8,241 nt of DNA from an uncultured Verrucomicrobiota bacterium. GTDB taxonomy: Bacteria > Verrucomicrobiota > Verrucomicrobiia > Limisphaerales > JADLHS01. Below the pieces are notes generated by a model, which saw nothing but the letters and a program-made list of their open reading frames with translations, had not been told where the DNA came from and did no database searches. Every line of letters begins with the position of its first letter. Position 1 is the first letter of the stretch. The stretch is from NCBI GenBank assembly GCA_937894935.1, contig CALAYC010000324.1:1-8241 (forward strand), in the 5' to 3' direction. The position numbers and the translations under genes were made by a program. Positions 6,095-8,241 of this stretch are shown here, piece after piece.

Positions 6095-6933
6095 GCAAAG
6101 CTTCATCCGCAAAAGCGGAAACGGTGTTGAAATGGTACGGCTGGACGGACCGTGGCAAAGTTCGCAAGAACAACGAGGATTCTTTCCTGGGATTGAAATT
6201 CGACGCGCGCGAAGTGCAGCGATTGGGAAAGTTCGGTGAAGCATCATTGGCCAATGCGGACTTTGCGTTCGCGGTGAGCGACGGCATGGGCGGGGCGTTG
6301 GCCGGTGAATACGCCAGCAGCATCGCGGTGGAAAAGATTACCACGCTGTTGCCGAAGTCGTTCGGCATTCGGGCCGTGGGGCTGGATGCGGGATTTGATG
6401 ACGTATTGGTGGAGTTGTTCGCCCAAATTCACAAGGCCCTCGCGTATCTCGGCACAAGCTACGAAGAATGTCACGGCATGGAAACCACGCTGAGCCTGTG
6501 CTGGTTTACGCCGGGCTGGATGTACTTCGGGCACATTGGCGACAGCCGGATTTATTATCTCTCCAAGCGCGAAGGCGGCATCAAACAAATCAGTCACGAC
6601 GACACGCACGTGGGCTGGTTGTTTCGCAACGGTAAAATCAATGAACGCGAAGCCCGCACGCATCCGCGTCGCAACGTGCTGCAAAAAGCGCTCGGCGGCA
6701 GCAATCAATTCGTCGATCCGCAGGTTGGTGCGGTCGGTTACGAACCCGGCGATATTTTTCTGCTCTGCACGGACGGCTTAACTGAAGGGCTTTACAATCA
6801 TCATCTCCTCGATCTGCTGCGGCAACCGCGACCGCGGACAAAGGATTACAACTGCGCGCGCGAGTTGGTGCTGGAAGCGGTGAAGAATGACGGGCGCGAC
6901 AATACGACGGCGCTGGTCATTGAAGTGCACTGA
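6091..6933 (+). CDS. PP2C-type (PPM) serine/threonine protein phosphatase
   Basis: This 280-residue soluble, single-domain protein removes phosphate from Ser/Thr residues using two metal ions. The PPM motifs occur in order: TDRGKVRKNNEDSF (19-32, Asp30), AVSDGMGGALAGEYAS (61-76, Asp64), METTLSL (130-136), GHIGDSRIYYL (148-158), ISHDDTHV (168-174), RRNVLQKALGG (193-203), LLCTDGLTEGL (224-234, Asp228) and GRDNTTALVIEV (268-279, Asp270). All metal-binding aspartates are present, so activity is expected. The gap between the first two motifs is longer than in compact PrpC/Stp proteins, a small insertion. No signal peptide, membrane segment or sensor domain is visible. It overlaps the kinase-like gene by ATGA and ends before a strong terminator, so the two genes form one transcription unit. 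PP2C genes often lie beside the kinases they oppose. Confidence 0.94.
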   Translation: MSKASSAKAETVLKWYGWTDRGKVRKNNEDSFLGLKFDAREVQRLGKFGEASLANADFAFAVSDGMGGALAGEYASSIAVEKITTLLPKSFGIRAVGLDAGFDDVLVELFAQIHKALAYLGTSYEECHGMETTLSLCWFTPGWMYFGHIGDSRIYYLSKREGGIKQISHDDTHVGWLFRNGKINEREARTHPRRNVLQKALGGSNQFVDPQVGAVGYEPGDIFLLCTDGLTEGLYNHHLLDLLRQPRPRTKDYNCARELVLEAVKNDGRDNTTALVIEVH

Positions 6934-6951
6934 GCACGCTTTAAAAAAGTT

Positions 6952-6983
6952 CGCGCCGCTGGCGAGACTCCACCAGCGGCGCG
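6952..6983. terminator. Bidirectional intrinsic terminator between PP2C and ammonium transporter genes
   Basis: A perfect 11-bp GC-rich stem, CGCGCCGCTGG (6952-6962) with CCAGCGGCGCG (6973-6983), encloses a 10-base loop. On the minus strand it is followed by AACTTTTTTAA, a good T-run for ending the transporter transcript. On the plus strand it is followed by TTGGTATTTTAA, adequate for the phosphatase transcript. It lies 18 bases after the PP2C stop and 24 bases past the end of the transporter gene. Confidence 0.85.
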
Positions 6984-7007
6984 TTGGTATTTTAATCTAA
7001 GCGCAGA

Positions 7008-8241
7008 TTAACGCGCAGTATGATAGCCGTCTTCGCCGTGCTCGGACAGGTCGAGACCGGCGTGTTCCACTTCTTCAGACACACGCAAGCCCACGGTGAC
7101 TCGCGCGATGGATAGTGCGATGAAGGAAACCACCGCGCTCCAGATGATGGTCACGACGACGCTCTTGAATTGAGCGATGACCTGGGAGATGACGGTGTCG
7201 TGTTCCAATCCGCTGCCACCCAATGCGGTGCTGGCGCAAACGCCGGTTAACAGCGCGCCGACGATTCCGCCCACACCGTGGACGCCGAAGACGTCGAGGC
7301 TGTCATCGTAACCCAGGGCGCGTTTCACGCTCGTGGCGGAGATATAGCAGATAACGGCGGACGCAAAACCGATTAACAATGCGCCAATCGGGCCGGCAGT
7401 TCCGGCCGCCGGCGTGATGGCAACCAGACCGGCAACCGCGCCGGTAGCGAGACCGACTGCCGTCGGTTTGCCGCTGCGCGCCCATTCGAGGAACATCCAC
7501 GTCGCGGCGGCCGTTCCAGTGGCGATTTGAGTAACCAACAATGCCATGCCCGCAATGCCGTTCGCACCGAGCGCGCTACCAGCGTTGAAACCGAACCAGC
7601 CGATCCAGAGCATTGACGCGCCGATGATGGTCATCGGAACGTTATGTGGCGGGAACGGTTCTTTGCCGAAACCTTTGCGCTTGCCGACCATCAAACACGC
7701 GACCAGACCGGCGATACCGGCGTTGATGTGAACGACTGTGCCACCCGCGAAATCGAGCACGCCCCAGTTGACGAACAGCGCCCCCGAACCGGCCCAGGCC
7801 ATGTGGCAGACCGGCAGATAGGACAGGACAAACCAGAGCAGGGTGAAGATCAGCATCGCGCTGAATTTCATGCGTTCGGCAAACGCACCGACGATCAGTG
7901 CCGGCGTGATGATAGCGAACGTCATTTGGAAAGTGATGAACACGACTTCGGGGATCGTGCCGGAAAGCGTTTCGGGCGTGATGCCTTTCAGGAACACAGC
8001 GACATTAGTGCCGATAAATGAGTGAAGGCCAAGAGTGCCTTCGGCGACACCATCCGGCATTTTCAACGCGAAGCTGTAACCGAACGCGACCCAAAGGACG
8101 GTGACGATTGCAGCGAGCGCAAAACATTGCACGAGCACCGTCAGAACATTTTTGGAGCGGACGAGACCGCCGTAAAACAATGCCAGGCCCGGCAACGTCA
8201 TGAACAGCACGAGCGCAGTGGCGGTAATGATCCAGGCGGTG
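7008..8241 (-). CDS. amt: Ammonium transporter (Amt/AmtB family), 5'-truncated by the window edge
   Basis: Amt proteins are trimeric inner-membrane channels with about 11 membrane helices that take up ammonium. The 410 codons seen run in frame to the right edge and start TAWIITATALVLFMTLPG, so only the first few tens of residues lie outside. Signatures include PGLALFYGGLVR, FQMTFAIITPALIVGAFAER, the DFAGGTVVH block with the substrate-site Asp (codon 7752-7754) and first pore His (7728-7730), and FGVHGVGG with the second pore His (7278-7280). The cytoplasmic tail is short and ends with the conserved GLDLSEHGEDGY type of sequence. In many bacteria this tail region contacts the PII protein GlnK, and amt is often next to glnK; that gene could lie just past the right edge. 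Stop TAA at 7010-7008 is followed by a terminator. No frameshift or missing key residue is seen. Confidence 0.97.
   Translation of the reverse strand, partial: TAWIITATALVLFMTLPGLALFYGGLVRSKNVLTVLVQCFALAAIVTVLWVAFGYSFALKMPDGVAEGTLGLHSFIGTNVAVFLKGITPETLSGTIPEVVFITFQMTFAIITPALIVGAFAERMKFSAMLIFTLLWFVLSYLPVCHMAWAGSGALFVNWGVLDFAGGTVVHINAGIAGLVACLMVGKRKGFGKEPFPPHNVPMTIIGASMLWIGWFGFNAGSALGANGIAGMALLVTQIATGTAAATWMFLEWARSGKPTAVGLATGAVAGLVAITPAAGTAGPIGALLIGFASAVICYISATSVKRALGYDDSLDVFGVHGVGGIVGALLTGVCASTALGGSGLEHDTVISQVIAQFKSVVVTIIWSAVVSFIALSIARVTVGLRVSEEVEHAGLDLSEHGEDGYHTAR

Noticed and set aside
1..8241. tRNA genes, CRISPR arrays, transposases or prophage genes
   Set aside because: I found no cloverleaf-like sequence, regularly spaced repeat or recognisable mobile-element protein on either strand.

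Overview
This 8.2 kb window is chromosomal DNA from a high-GC bacterium, probably a member of the Verrucomicrobiota or a related PVC-group lineage. That placement is an inference from gene character: a eukaryote-type (GSII) glutamine synthetase, starts without Shine-Dalgarno sequences, and small membrane-protein cassettes. No rRNA or marker gene is present to prove it.

Layout. Positions 1-1339 are accessory-looking: a hairpin-rich left edge, a small membrane-protein gene broken by two frameshifts (142-574), an imperfect palindrome ending in GTTAGGC that resembles an integron attC site (579-670), a second small membrane protein (683-964), and about 375 bases without a credible gene. Next come two forward genes: a DeoC-family aldolase homologue (1340-2002) whose Schiff-base lysine appears to be missing, and mutL (2192-4201), the mismatch-repair ATPase with its C-terminal endonuclease motif intact. 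A perfect hairpin (4260-4285) separates mutL from the convergent glutamine synthetase gene (4319-5365, minus strand).

A 312-base divergent intergenic region with a possible sigma-54 promoter separates glutamine synthetase from a two-gene forward unit. This unit is a 138-residue kinase-like protein (5678-6094) that overlaps a PP2C-type phosphatase (6091-6933) by ATGA. A second perfect hairpin (6952-6983) separates the phosphatase from a convergent Amt ammonium transporter gene (7008 to beyond the right edge).

How the genes fit together. Amt imports ammonium and GSII fixes it into glutamine, so the right half is a nitrogen-assimilation neighbourhood. Between them sits a translationally coupled mini-kinase/phosphatase pair, a candidate reversible protein-phosphorylation module. 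A link between this pair and nitrogen control is speculation from position only. The pair and the aberrant DeoC are the most unusual items; mutL, glutamine synthetase and Amt look ordinary and functional.
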